Origin: Rhodosporidiobolus odoratus
Lineage: Eukaryota > Basidiomycota > Microbotryomycetes > Sporidiobolales > Sporidiobolaceae
DNA length: 64,000 bases
NCBI GenBank assembly: GCA_034387635.1
Contig: JAOANU010000027.1
Coordinates: forward strand, 112,153-176,152
Direction: 5' to 3'
Shown: in pieces, positions 45,096 to 56,776 of the stretch
Position numbering within the stretch: position 1 is the stretch's first letter
Layout: each line of letters begins with the position of its first letter
Position numbers and translations under genes: made by a program
The notes under the pieces: generated by a model
What the model saw: the letters and a program-made list of their open reading frames with translations, nothing else
What the model was told of the DNA's origin: nothing
The model's database searches: none

Positions 45096-45489
45096 TGCGA
45101 CTCAGTTTCGGGAGAAAAGACAATGATGCAGAACGAGAATAACCTTTGCAGTCTTGCACGCCCGCTCCGAAAGGATGCACATACCTCGCCTTCCGAGTCT
45201 ACTCGACGTCCGCTTCTCTTAGCCCGCTCAAACGGACATAGCGTTAAGCGGAAGCACCTCGTCCAACGCATCTTCGTCAGTGTCTCACCCCTGGCAACGC
45301 CCCGGTTCACCCGTCTGCGTCCGTCCTTCCGACGCACTTCTCTCCATCCGTCCGTCCCTGCGCTCCTTCGACCTCCCAAGCACGCGCGCAGAGTCCAAAT
45401 CGCCGCCGCAAACCTCGGTCGGTCTCGAGGCGGAAAGGCACTCTTCGCAAAGCCCCCGCTCATGCCGCTCCTCGGGCTCTCCCTCCCGT

Positions 45490-48400
45490 CTAAGGCTTCT
45501 CCAGTCCCTCCTCCTCCCACCTCAGCCAGTCCCTTCCGAGCGCTTCCCGAACCTGTTCCAGCTTGGCTCGAATAGCGGGCCGAGGAATGGATGGCGTACC
45601 CGAGGCTTCGAGGTAGAACTTGATCTGTTGAGCAGTGAGGAGAGTCATACATGATATGAGGCAGTGCAACGCAAGGATAGCAGAGTAGTCGAAAGAGCCG
45701 TGGGATGGACGGGGACGGAAGACGAGGACGGAACGTCGTTGAGAAAAGCATCAAAGGCGAAGACGGGAAGAGGGTGACCGGCGGAGATCAAAGGGCAGGT
45801 AGGCGAAGGTGGGCAAAGCATCAGCACATGGCTCGAGGTACACACTGCGGGTCGAGGGATGACAGGCGTCCAGAGCAGGATCAAGCAAGAGGACCGAGAA
45901 GGGGAGAAGACTGGGCAAAGAGCCGTAGTAGGCGTGCAGCACGCATGGCATGGAGAGGGTAGCTGCTGGCGGTACAGCCAAGGACAAGTTGCAAGCGCAG
46001 CGCACCTTTGGTTCCGTCCCGCTCGTCCTCACCGTTCCCTCCACCACGATCTTGTCCTCTTCTCTCTCGCCTTCTCCGCCCACCCTGAAACTGATCATCT
46101 GAGCGGATGGATCGACAGGCAGCGTCGGTCTATTTTCCACCGTGCTCGAGTCGTAGCCGACAGTCAGGTCGCGAAGGTACGTTAGAGGGAAGGGTCCGAG
46201 GGTTGCGGTGGGGGATTTGGGGCGAAGGCGATGAGAGGCGGAAGGTGGAGGGTTGACATAGTCCTTTGCGCGCCGAATGGGTCAGCCCGAGGAGTCGCTA
46301 AGCTTTGGCAAGGTCAAGGTGTACGAGGCGAGGGACCAGGCATGGGGAAGGAGCCAGACAAGGGAGAAAGAGGCTGCAGCTTACGACCGGTTCCTCCGGA
46401 CCGTACCTGAGACGCGCAAAGATTCTCTCCGTCTTCGTCGAATCTCTGCAAATGAAGTACGAGTTCGAGGTTGCGTGATAGCCGTACCTACCCGCGAACA
46501 AGGGCAAGAGACGACGAATGGTAGAGTTAGTGACCACGCCGCGCGGCGGGGGCGTACAGGTGCGCGCTCAAGGAGCGCCGAATCCAAGCAGAACGAAGGA
46601 GACGACAACGCACTCGTAGTACAGGGAATCTAGATGCGTCAAGACGGGCTTCTTCAGCCTCGCTAGCGTGGTTGCCATTTCAGCAAACAGGACTAGCGCG
46701 GTGACCTGCCACATGCGCTTATCATCAGTTTACATTGACAACGGCAGTTCTGCACCCAAAGGCAGAAGCGGAGCGATGACGCACCCCGTCCTTGTCTTTC
46801 ACCTCGCTGCCGTTCATGAACCCGATGGCTTCTTCGTAGGCAAAGATAGGGTTGTAGCCTTCGTTCTGCGCGAGATCGAGCATGGTACTGCCGATCCACC
46901 TGCAGCGCAAGTGACGAGGAGGGGGAGTTTTCCATTTTATTGTGAAAAGGCAAAGGAGGTGGAAGACACGTGGTAGGTTCAATCAGTAAAGAATGGACGA
47001 GTCGAGGCGTAGAGATCACCCCGAGACAGAGAGAATTGTAGTCAAAAGGCACGTAGGGAGGACAGACGTCGAAAGAACGCACTTGAAGCCTGTCAAAGTT
47101 TCCCTGAACACAAACCCTTCCTTCTGCGCCATAGCCCTCAGCATCTTACTACTGACCGTACTCGCACACATAGCCGCCTTGGCCACCTCCCCTCCGGCCT
47201 GTTTGTAGCGTTCCAATGCCCAAGCCCCAAGGAGGGTCCCTAGCTCATCCCCCGTAAAGACGTGCCACCTCCCGTCCTCCTTCTGCTTTTCCGCTGCACA
47301 GAATCTGTCCGCGTCCGGATCGTTGGCGAGAACGAGAGTGCTGCCGACTTGATCGGCGTGGGCGAGAGCAGCGTGGAGGGCGCCGGATTCTTCAGGGTTA
47401 GGAAACATGACGGTCGGAAAATCTGGGTTCGGGGCGGCTTGCGAGGGGACGATGTGGAGAGAAGAAGGTGGAAAATTGAACTGGGAGAAGGCAGCTTGCG
47501 CGAAAGGCAGGCCGACGCCGTGCAGGGGGGTGTAGGTGAAAGAGAGGGGCGTTGAGGCGTTTGAGCTGCAGGAAGACGAGTTGTGCGTTCCTTGATGTGA
47601 GTGTGAGCTGACCACACTGGCGAGAAGAGCTGGTGGAGGCGAAGTTCGAGGAAACAAGGAAGGCGCCGCGCACCTTTTGTACAGTGACAATCCTTCCACT
47701 GACTTCATGTACCCCTCAACCAGTTCCTCCGTTCCCTTCTGTACATCCCAGTGTCCCTCTTTGCCGGCTTGCAGCTGCTTCAGCTGCCACGCCTCCTCCT
47801 CGACCTCGAGCGATTCGAGGATAGCAGCCGCAATTCCGCTATCGTGTGGCGGAATGATCTGTACAGCATTGGACCAGTAGACCTGCATGTTGAGTCATCG
47901 GTAAGCACGTAACAGGCTCGTGGTGTGATAAGAGCAAATGCAGGTAAAGACCTTGCCTTGTAGCCGTTGTCCTCTGCCGGGTTGTGAGAAGCGGTAACCA
48001 TCACGCCGAGTGCAGCCTTGAGGCGTTTTGCAGCGTAGGGCTGATAGGTCATTTGCGTCAGTATTGAGCCGTGGGGAAAGAAGGGAAAGGGACGCACCAC
48101 CATGGGCGTGTGAACCAGTCCATCGAGTTCGCACACCTTCCAACCCCTCCTCCGAAAGACCCCCGCCGTCAGCTTTGCAAACTCGTGCGAGTGGTGTCGG
48201 TGGTCATGCCCGACGACGATACCACGCTCTTTGGCCTTCTCAGTCGTTGTTTCGGCATACTTTGCCAAACCCTGCGAAGCCTGAATAATGACGAGGTCGT
48301 TCATGGCGGAGGGACCGGCTTGCATGGGACCGCGTAATCCGGCGGTACCGAAGGCGATGCGGCTTGCGAAACGGCGTTCAAGTTCAGTGCGGCCGGAGGG

Positions 48401-48666
48401 GGTGGAAGCGAGGGAGATGATCTCCTGCCGGGTTCCATTGTTCTGCAGAGAAGCAAGCGCTTGAGCAGCGTGTTCTAGGCAGAATCTCAGAGGGCTCGAA
48501 CTCACTCGACTATTCGCAGTTGGATTAGGAGGGACGGGAGGAAGAATTTAGTGAGCAGGTGGGGGGACAAACTGAGGAAAGCGAGAAGGGCTCACTCAAG
48601 ACGGAGCCAATCCTGTATAGCTTTGTCTAGCTGTTCTGACGCCATACCGTGTAAGGCTGTAGCCAT
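45490..48666 (-). CDS. PGM2: Phosphoglucomutase/phosphopentomutase, PGM2 family
   Basis: This multi-exon gene starts at ATG 48666 (MATALHGMASEQLDKAIQDW). Catalytic landmarks of the alpha-D-phosphohexomutase fold appear in order: RIAFGTAGLRGPM, GIVVGHDHRHHS, the active-site serine loop VMVTASHNPAEDNGYK, the metal-binding loop LANDPDADRFCAAE, and the sugar-binding loop FAYEEAIGFM. The C-terminus (IKFYLEASGTPSIPRPAIRA) contains a GTP-type phosphate-contact region. FTPLHGVG-like FTYTPLHGVGLPFAQAAF and EEAIGF point to the PGM2/Prm15 branch rather than PGM1. Members interconvert ribose-1-P and ribose-5-P and, less well, glucose phosphates. It lies 395 bp downstream-adjacent to the PKA start on the same strand. 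Confidence 0.92.
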
Positions 48667-50150
48667 CTAGATTGATGAGTGGTGTCAGGAGGAAGCGGGA
48701 GTGTCGTCGTTCTCGCGGTCTCGCTCCATCCATTCCCCGCTCACTTCTCTGCTGGCTTGATGTGCCGACCGTTGAATCAGTTGCGAACTACAGAGACTCT
48801 GATGCCGAGCCGCTGGCGGTCCGCCAAAAGTTCTAGCAACAGCGCCAGCGGGCGACATTTGCCATAGCGGGGAGGCCCGGGGCCGATGTGAGTTTGCTCT
48901 CACAGACGCCGTAGACTCGGCTAGGCTGACCTTTCAACACGCAGAGCTGCCCTGTCTTTGCGTTTCCGCCGCCCAGCTATCGTTGAATCGCCTCACACCG
49001 TCACTGCGCTACTCCAGGCTGATCCTTGTTTCCTTTCCCTTGTTTCCTTTCCCTTACCTGACGTACTACCACACTTCAGCGCGTTCGAGGCTTTTCTGTT
49101 CTTCTGCGCTCAGGCTCATACCAACCATTGAAGCCGAGTAGTAATCGGCACTGGATCAATTGCATCCTTTTACCTAAACTTTCGGCTTCTCGATCTGCCG
49201 TTTTGCAGTTTCCCTCGCCATTATACGGCGTACGTGCCGACGACGGGACTTCAAGCGCATACAGGGGCCGCATCCCTCCGGCATCAACACTGAAGAACAA
49301 GCGCTCGCGCTCGCTGTAATCCTGCTTGCCTCGACGCTCACCAAGCTATCATCAAGGCTACGCAGCTCGTTTGGGCGCGGAGTAGACACCTTGTGTCTTT
49401 GATTGATCCGTGTTTGAGCTATGGACCCGGCAATTGGGACAATCCAGGTCGCCAACGCCGCCCTTGCAATCTCAACTAGCTCGTCGCTTTCCTCTGCTCC
49501 TGTAATCGCCGGTGCCCTGATCCCGGCGCGTCCTTTCGCTGACGCTACCGCGCCAACATAGTGGAGAGCCTACCTGACCACATCGACAGCAAGTCAGCAG
49601 CTAACAATCTTTTCCCTTCCTGAACCTGTCCCCGAGCTCACCTCGCCTTAAAGCCTTGCCTTCGGCCTCGTCTATTCTCCGGCGCTTCAGCAGCGATGTA
49701 CAGGACTCGCTCGCATACGCCCATCGTAGTCACGCACTTTTGACCTTTGTGCTGCTCTCATCGCTTAGAAACAGCCGAGCTGAGAAGGTCAAGTTACCTT
49801 CTCTCCAGGCCGTGTTAGGCCGCCTTTTGCCTACTTGACGTCGAAGCCAATCGAAGAACACGACTAGGATGGCAACAGCGTAGCATTGGCATTGGAATGC
49901 CCACTCAGTTCTCGTTTGGGTGATGCAGGTTTTTTTGGATTCTCCCTCGATGCACCAAGAGAAGGCGACGAAAGGCAATAATGCAGGGTGACTGAGCATG
50001 GTACGAAAGTCGACAATACTATGGGGGCAGTGCAGAGGGCAAACTAGGTGAGGGTATGATGACGATGATAGGAAGGCTATAAAGGTAAAAAGGGTAAAAC
50101 AAAAAAGGGAGGTATGCGTCGTGACAGTTCGTGAAGAGCTCGCAGGTCGC
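48667..50150. other. Intergenic, nothing supportable
   Basis: Short ORFs on both strands (for example 49128-49319 plus, 49455-49174 minus) have no conserved features. Upstream region of PGM2 and 3' flank of the zinc-binding gene. Confidence 0.4.
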
Positions 50151-52472
50151 CTAGTAGGGCATGTAGCGCAGCTGCTCTTTCGTCGGAGTCCTCGTCAGAG
50201 TGTGACCGCCGGCCGCGGGGCCCGCCGCCGATACCACCCTGCGGCCAGGCTTAGACGGGGTGCCATGGTCGCTCGCCGCCGACAAGCCATGCGAGGATGA
50301 GGCGTTCCTCAGCCGGGGGCGGTCGCTCGGACGACGGCTCGGACTTGGCGGAATGGTGTGCTCTCCTCGCGCGGGCGAGACGGTTTGGAGCATGTTGACA
50401 AACTCGTTTGATGCGTCGGGTCCAGCCATGTCAAGCGCGTGGGCGTACTGTTGCTGTTCCGACTCGACGAAGTAGGCCGACACTGCTGAGGGCGGTACTG
50501 CGAGGTTGGCCGAGTCGAAGAGCAGCCTGATTGTCTCGTCGACCTGATTCGGATCCTGCTGTTGACGCCACTCCGTATTGGCTGGGCAGACCCCGGCCGA
50601 GCCGATACTGTCCACGCTGGTACCCGGCGTGAGAGGGTATCCTCCGATGGACGAGAAGGCGGTGGACGCGGTAGAGCAGGCGGAAGTGAGACCGGGCGAG
50701 ATTTGCGCATCTCGGTACTGGCTGTAGTCGGTGAACGCGCGCTGGAGAGGCGCGGAGAGGGGAGCTGTTGCGGACTCCGGGCGGTAGGACGGACTGAGGA
50801 GCTGCGGGACGCCCGTCGTGGCCGATCGGCGAAATTCGGGCTGAGTGAAGGTCGTGGGGAAGAGGTTAGAGGAACGCCCAAGGTTCAGAGGGGGTGGTTT
50901 TGCGCGACGAGTTGAGCAAGGACTGGCAGCAGGTGGTGCCGAGATAGTAGGGATGTTGCTGATGTGGAAGGCAGCTGAGGCGGAAGATGTCGGTTCCTCG
51001 ACGAGTTGGCCTTCGTGCCATTGCTCGGTTTCTTCCTGCGCCGGCTCAATGATCGCGGGAGCCGACTGGTCATACTGTTGCTGACTCGGATCGTACTGCT
51101 CGCCGGCCTCGACTGCCTCGTACTGGGCGATGGGCTCGTACTGGTCGGCTGAAGGGTACTGGTCGACCGGCGCGTACTGATTGGTCGCTGCGTACTGATC
51201 GACCACTGCGTACTGCTCCGCCGGTTGCGGCAGCGGGGGTAGAGGGAGAAGAGGCTGCGAGGCGAGAGGCTCGTTGGGCGGGACTACGCCATCGTCGTTG
51301 TCCTGCTCGGGTGCGAGTTGCCATCCACCGTAGGCTTGAAACTGCGCAGCGATGGAAGTGCCGTCGTGGGCCTGCTCCTGGTAGACGGGCTGCGGCGCCA
51401 AGTTCTCGTCGTGGTACACGTTGGGCTCAGCCTTCGCTTGCAAGCCGTACTCGTCCTGGTCCAGATGGGGTACGGTAGCGTCGTAGGTCTCTTGGTGGTA
51501 GTAGGTCGTGTAGGTCTGACCGAAGGCACTGTTGTCCGGGTATGCGTCCTGGACGAGCTGCGGGTAGCCGTCGAAGACCTGCTGTTGCGCGATAGCCGGA
51601 TCGTAGTGCTGGATCGGGGCCGGAAGGGCGTAAGGGTTCTCGTCCGGCTGTTCGACTGGGGACTGCGAGCCTCGAGAGCCAGCCGCGCCGGACAAAGAGG
51701 AAGAGGGGCGGAAGGCATACGCCTCGAAGCGATCGGCCGTGTCATCGTCGGACTCTTCCGTGGTGGAAGGCACAGCCTTCTTGACACGTACGCGACGAGG
51801 GAGTCGAGGGAGATTGCCGGGAATGAAAGCGTCGGAGAGGGAGGGCTGCGAGGCGCGGCGCTTGGCGATACATGTTGGGCAGACTCTGACGAAGCGCGAG
51901 ACCAGCTCCTTCGGAAGCCACGAGTAGAAGCGTCGGACCTGCGCTGACGTTTTGTCGCGTCCTCCGTGATTGCTATCGCCGTGTGTTCCGACGAGGACTG
52001 CGTTGCGAACGAGGATCAGAACATGGGGGGGCCGGAATGCAGAACAACAGACGAGCACGCACTAGCATAGATCTGGTCCTTGACAGCTACGGGCCGGTTC
52101 TCGTGCGCGACGAGATTGGCGGTAGGAGTGACGACGAGGCGGAACATCCTCTTCGCCCAGAAGCGGAACTGGGCTGTCCCTTGTGCCGTCGAATTGGGAT
52201 CCAGAAGGATGGTGAGGATAGCCGCATACATGTCGCGGGTCACTGCACGAAGATAGAGGGGAGAGGGGAGGGGCGAAAAGCACGTCAGCTTAACCGGATC
52301 GAACGGAAGTGAGAAAGGAAGACGTACTCAACGCCTTCGCACGCTTCTTTTCGTTCAATCCTTCCAGATACTCCTCGATCTGTTCTTCGTAGGCGGCCTC
52401 TGAAGGGAATCCATCGGTCCCATCTCCAGTCAGGACGGGGAGTTCTCGACGTGAGGCGGCACGGGTAGCCAT
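50151..52472 (-). CDS. Host protein with integrase-type H2C2 zinc-binding domain, Gln/Tyr/Pro-rich
   Basis: Three exons (52472-52328, 52242-52063, 51997-50151) give 723 aa. An N-terminal helical part (AAYEEQIEEYLEGLNEKKRA, MTRDMYAAILTILLDPNSTA, QFRFWAKRMFRLV) leads into a module matching the retroelement integrase zinc-binding domain: THGDSNHGGRDKTSAQVRRF ... CPTC, that is H-x4-H then C-x2-C, at about residues 113-153. No integrase catalytic core follows. The remaining ~560 aa are low-complexity with repeated QYA/QYAPVDQY and Ser/Pro segments and a basic patch (RRVRVKKAVPS). This architecture suggests a nuclear, DNA- or chromatin-associated protein domesticated from a transposon. The function is inferred, not known. 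Confidence 0.8.
51060..51220 (-). repeat. Degenerate QYA-type repeat within the zinc-binding protein
   Basis: On the minus strand the codons read successive DQYA, NQYAPVDQYPSADQY, AQYEAVEAGEQYD units, i.e. tandem ~15-21 bp repeats built on (D/N/A)QY. Confidence 0.6.
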
Positions 52473-53911
52473 GGCGAATGTCGAGGGGTAAGGATGGGGA
52501 AAGGGGGTGGGGGGGGGGGGGATAAAGTAAAGTTAAGCCGAGGGAGAAGTGAGCCCCTGAGAGATGGGCGTGGTGGTAGCGGCGAAACGGTGGACTAAGA
52601 GAGTGACGAGGTCAGCTATGCGCGACGAGAGATACGAAAAGTGGATGCGGAAAGGCGCACCTCGTAGTCGGATAATACGCTAGCAGGCCTTGTTACTGTA
52701 CCTTGAGGGCGAGGGCGAGAGCACTATAACCGGTTGACGACCTTGGAAAACGAAGGGAGGACGCCGTGAGAGAGAGACGGTGGTTGGATTCGAGTCGGGA
52801 CCGGTTGAGAGTGAAAGAGGTTGACCGAACCGACCCGGGAGAGAGTCGGAGTGGGTAGAGAGGGAGTAGAGGCTGGGACGAGAGATAGGACAGAAGAGGA
52901 AGGAACGCTGGACGGAGGTCAGAGAGAACCGCAGGAGGTTGTTTGGCGACGCTCGCCGACGGAGCGACGATTTGCGGGAGGAAGGAATCGCATATTGTCC
53001 TGCGGAAAGGGCACTTGACGCTCACCGAGCATAAATGAGTCCTGCACATTCCTGCAATCGGGGATGAGCTCCCACGACCAGACGGAACGCGAAATATGCG
53101 AGGGGAAAGGGAAAGGAGTAACAGCAGGACGCGATTACCCTCACTCCGCTCTGCCGTACTAGCGCGATTCGGTCAAAGACTGTGAGTTGGCTCATGCTAT
53201 CGTGAGTAGTAGCGCATCAACGGTCTCCCCCGTCTTGTCAAGGGGGTTGGGCCGTAGTGCCGGCGAGCGCTTGAGCCAATGAAGCGCAGCAGGGAACGGC
53301 GGCATAGTCTGCGCTACTTGTAGCGTACTGGCGTGGCATGAAACAGGTCAGCGGTCATCGGCACGAGCGCGTACCATACCGGTTCGAGGAGAACGAGCAC
53401 ATGAAGGGTGTTCGACACGATTGAGTCGGAGAAGAACTGAAGCGTATTAGCTGGCGCCGCCTTTCCGCTCGACTGCCTCGCAGCTGCCTGTACCGTAGCA
53501 CTGAGTTCAGGACTATCCCTGCGGCTCCTTGCGCCCTGCAAATGCCCACCATATGCCCCCCACCCACCTGCTCTCCCTCACTCCCAGCTTGCACGACTCC
53601 GAACTCGTACAGGCATTGGTATCATCCTAGGCAATGTGCCACCAGCGGACCTACACTGGTCGCCCTCACTGGCAAGCATATGTCTGTGGTGCTCTCACCA
53701 GCCTCGGCATCTCACCTTGTTGCCGCTTCTTCCTTGCTTCTTCCGTTCTCCTCACTCACCCGTGCGCGCTGGGTTGCCTCGTCCTAAAACCTCGCAGACA
53801 CCGATCACACAGGGTGTGCATTCAATTTACAAGTTGCAGCAACATGGAACACGTAAAATCGACAAAAGGGCGGAAGGGACTGCAAGCTGGCATCTCCTTG
53901 ACGTGCTCGTC
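52473..53911. other. Intergenic, nothing supportable
   Basis: Upstream flank of the zinc-binding gene and 3' flank of RPT5. A G-rich run lies at 52504-52521. ORFs are Arg/Ser-rich shadows. Confidence 0.4.
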
Positions 53912-56054
53912 TCACGCAAAGTAGAACTACGGGGAACGACAGAGGTCAGCACCGCCGGGAGAGGGAGCTACAAGGAATGCCAGGCTCACATGGTCGTTCT
54001 TCTTCTTCGACTGTACTTCAAGGATGCCGGAGAGGTAGTGCTCGTGGTTGATTTCGGTAAAGCCTTCTCGCAGCGCAATCATGCCCGCCTCGACACAAAC
54101 AGCCTGGGGAAGAAAGCGGGTGGTCAGTCGCAGTCAATGATCGAGGATCGCAAGGTCCGCGAGTATACACACTTTCAGCCTGCAAAGGCAAATGAAGTGT
54201 CAGCTCCGATGACACCAGGTAGAACTAAACGGAAAGGCACATACTGTGCAGCGTTGAACTCGTCTGTGCTTCGTGCCAATTCTTCAAAGTTGACCTTCTT
54301 GTTGACCTTCATCTTGCGAGAGTGGATCTCCATGATCTTGGCGCGAGCATCTTCTCCTGGCAGTGGGAATTCGATTTTGCGGTCCAAGCGGCCAGACCGG
54401 AGAAGAGCGGGATCTAGAACGTCGATACGGTTTGTGGCAGCGATGACCTGCAGGACAGGTCCGCTATTAGCGCGGAATCGGATACGAAAAGGGAGAATTC
54501 GACATACCTTGATCCGGTCATCGCTGCTGAAACCGTCGAGTTGGTTGAGGAGTTCGAGCATGGTACGCTGCACTTCGCGGTCTCCCGACTTGTCACTGTC
54601 GAACCGCTTCGTCCCAATAGCGTCGATTTCATCGATAAAGATGATGGCGTTGCCGCGCGTTTTCGCCAGTTCAAAGGCGTCGCGGACAAGCTTGGCACCA
54701 TCACCGATGAACATCTGCACGTAATAGGGTCGCAGTAAGCAAGGCGGCAACTACGGCGAGGGGAGAAGGGTCAACTTGCCTGCACGAGAGATGGGGCGGC
54801 GAGTTTGAGGAAGCAGGCGTCGGTCTGGGCAGCGCAAGCTCGGGCCAGCAGCGTCTTGCCCGTTCCTGCAAGAGCGGTGGTCTTAGCACTCCTGGGAGGG
54901 CGGCGAGGTGCAGCAGCCCAACGCACCTGGTGGTCCATACATCAATGCTCCCTTCGGCGCCTTGATCCCGAGCGTCTTGAACCTTTCCGCCTGTTGCATC
55001 GGCATGACAATCGCCTCGACCAACTCCTCGATCTGTTTGTCCAGTCCACCGATGTCGTTATAGCTCTCCGTCGGCTTCTCGTCCACCTCCATCGCCTTGA
55101 CCCTCGAATCGTACTCGGCTGGTAGGGTGTCGAGCACGAGGTACGAGTCTTTGTTGACGCCGATCAAATCTTTTGGTCGTAGGGTAGCCGGGTCGACGAG
55201 TCCGACGAGGGGAAGGAAGATAGTCTGGCGCGTCGAGGTCTTGATGACGGCGCACTTGCCCTTGCGCTGAGCATCGAGGTCCACGTTGGCGCCGTCCCCT
55301 GCCTCGTCTGCGTCGGGGTCGATGTCGAGGATCTACACGCAGCTTCCAAATGTCAGCGGAAAGCCGCGAGATGAGACGGTGGGAAAGCCGCCGCACCTCA
55401 ACCACGTTTCCGACCAGATAGGGCAGCATCTTGTTGTTCTTGATTTTGTCCGTGTTGTCCTTGATCTGCTCCTTCATCTTGGAGCGCTCGTGGTTGAGTC
55501 GCATAGTCTCACTGCGCATGACCTGGAGAAACGAGAAGAAGGTCAGTAAGAGGGAAAATGGCAGGAATGCAAGTTGCTGGTCTCGTGGCCCGCGGCGAGC
55601 ACCAAGTGCCGTCGTATGGGCGATCCTCTCTCGCCTGATGCGTGTTCCCTGCTTCTGGGCCTCTCCAGGACATTTCCCGGACCTCGCATCGCTCAGAACG
55701 TCGCTGTAGTGCCCCGGCCGTTCGTGCCCGAATCGCTCGCTCCACCTGCACAGGTCCTTACTCGCGGTACTTGCGCGGCGGTTGCTTCGTAAGGCAAGAC
55801 CAAAGAGGGTAGAAGACGGAAGTTTAGCGGACCTTGAGGTCATTGTCGATGAGCCTCGTGCGGGCCATGATGTCCTCTGCGGAGGCGTTGAGGATGTCAT
55901 CGGGAAGAGGCTCCTCTTCTGGTTGTGTTGACTGCTCTTGCATGGTCGAGTCTTGATCGGTTGATGAGGGTGTCGAATGAGGGGCGTCAGATGCGGAGGG
56001 TTTGGGAGGTTGGTCAGGCTGATCAGGCTGGTCGGGTGGTTGGAATGAGCTCAT
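53912..56054 (-). CDS. RPT5: 26S proteasome regulatory ATPase Rpt5 (PSMC3)
   Basis: A multi-exon AAA+ ATPase starts at ATG 56054 ([20 protein letters not shown]). An N-terminal coiled coil ([20 protein letters not shown]) and OB domain ([34 protein letters not shown]) precede [20 protein letters not shown]. Walker A is [20 protein letters not shown], Walker B is [19 protein letters not shown], and the Arg-finger region is [20 protein letters not shown]. The sequence around [15 protein letters not shown] and [15 protein letters not shown] is typical of Rpt5. After a final short intron the protein ends DHFYFA, where most Rpt5 proteins end in hydrophobic-Tyr-Ala. It is head-to-head with the Atp18-like gene. 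Confidence 0.95.
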
Positions 56055-56422
56055 TACGAGTTCGATTGTGGTAGTAGCAGTCAGGAGCGTAGCAGCAGTG
56101 TGAGGGAGTGAAGAGATACGAGGTCGTCGTCGTCAGCTTTCCGCTCAGTCGACTCGAAGTGGTCAAGGTTTCAACTTGGCGAAGGCAGAACTCGCCGACT
56201 TTCCCCCTTTCCCCCTCTCGTCCAAGCCCTACCGCTCTACTCCTAACCTCGTAAGCATGCTCATACTGTCCATTGACCATATGAGCAGAGGCTGACACGT
56301 TTATTCGCTCTCCAACAGTCCTTCTCGCATCAGTACGCCTTGTTTGACCCCTCCGCCTCGACCCGCTCTCGGGCTAGCAATAAACAGTATCTGACTGTCG
56401 GTCTAACTCACCAGTGTTCGGT
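56055..56422. promoter_or_regulatory. Shared divergent promoter region, RPT5 / Atp18-like gene
   Basis: 368 bp lie between the two start codons. No proteasome-associated control element was recognised. Confidence 0.5.
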
Positions 56423-56776
56423 ATGCGCGCCTGGCCCACCCCCTTCGTCCGCCCCATGTGCGCTCTTCTCCTAGTTTGACCGCGCAGCCCTCTCATCTAA
56501 CAGCACTCGTCACGCTCTTCTGTTCCGACATACCAGGTGGCCTTTCCTCGCCGGCGGTCTCATCACTGCTTACGGTGTTGCCAAGCTCCAGTCTGCCATG
56601 CTCGCCGGTAAGCCTTCCTCAACGCCCGCTTCTCCCACTTGTCCTCCTCCACTCTAGCATCGCCCGCAAATACGATCAGGCAGTCACGTAGCCACAAACC
56701 TCGTCCTGACCGCCCCGGAGTACCCAGCGATGGACGAGCAAGCCGCAATATCGACCGTCTTCGGTCGCAATCGTAG
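56423..56776 (+). CDS. ATP18: Probable mitochondrial ATP synthase subunit j (Atp18)
   Basis: Exon 1 (56423-56457) and exon 2 (56537-56607) join to read MRAWPTPFVRPMWPFLAGGL, then ITAYGVAKLQSAML. This matches the Atp18/subunit j pattern: a short N-terminus with FPTP-like motif, WPF, and one membrane helix with a Gly-rich face. Atp18 is an ~60-aa peripheral stalk/dimer-interface subunit of F1Fo-ATP synthase. The third exon is uncertain: from 56658 (after ctctag) the frame runs to a stop at 56776 giving 74 aa, but its Arg/Ser-rich sequence does not resemble the usual NDPRNP tail. An acceptor at 56691 is an alternative. The gene is too small to stand out by ORF length. Confidence 0.6.

Noticed and set aside
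44997..45575. 192-codon plus ORF between PKA and PGM2
   Set aside because: It overlaps the real C-terminal exon of PGM2 and the N-terminal exon of PKA on the other strand, and its Pro/Ser/Arg composition is that of a shadow.
50562..50915. Plus-strand ORFs opposite the zinc-binding protein, up to 209 codons at 51318-51947
   Set aside because: Antisense reading of low-complexity Gln/Tyr/Pro codons; no independent features.
53636..54724. 362-codon plus ORF over the RPT5 3' half
   Set aside because: Antisense to exons encoding Walker B and the Arg-finger region of Rpt5; length explained by the conserved codons of the real gene.
42355..56054. A nutrient-signalling cluster (PKA, TSC1, V-ATPase H, Scy1) as a functional gene cluster
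   Set aside because: The genes are separated by unrelated genes and deserts, lie on both strands and share no visible regulatory motif; proximity looks incidental.
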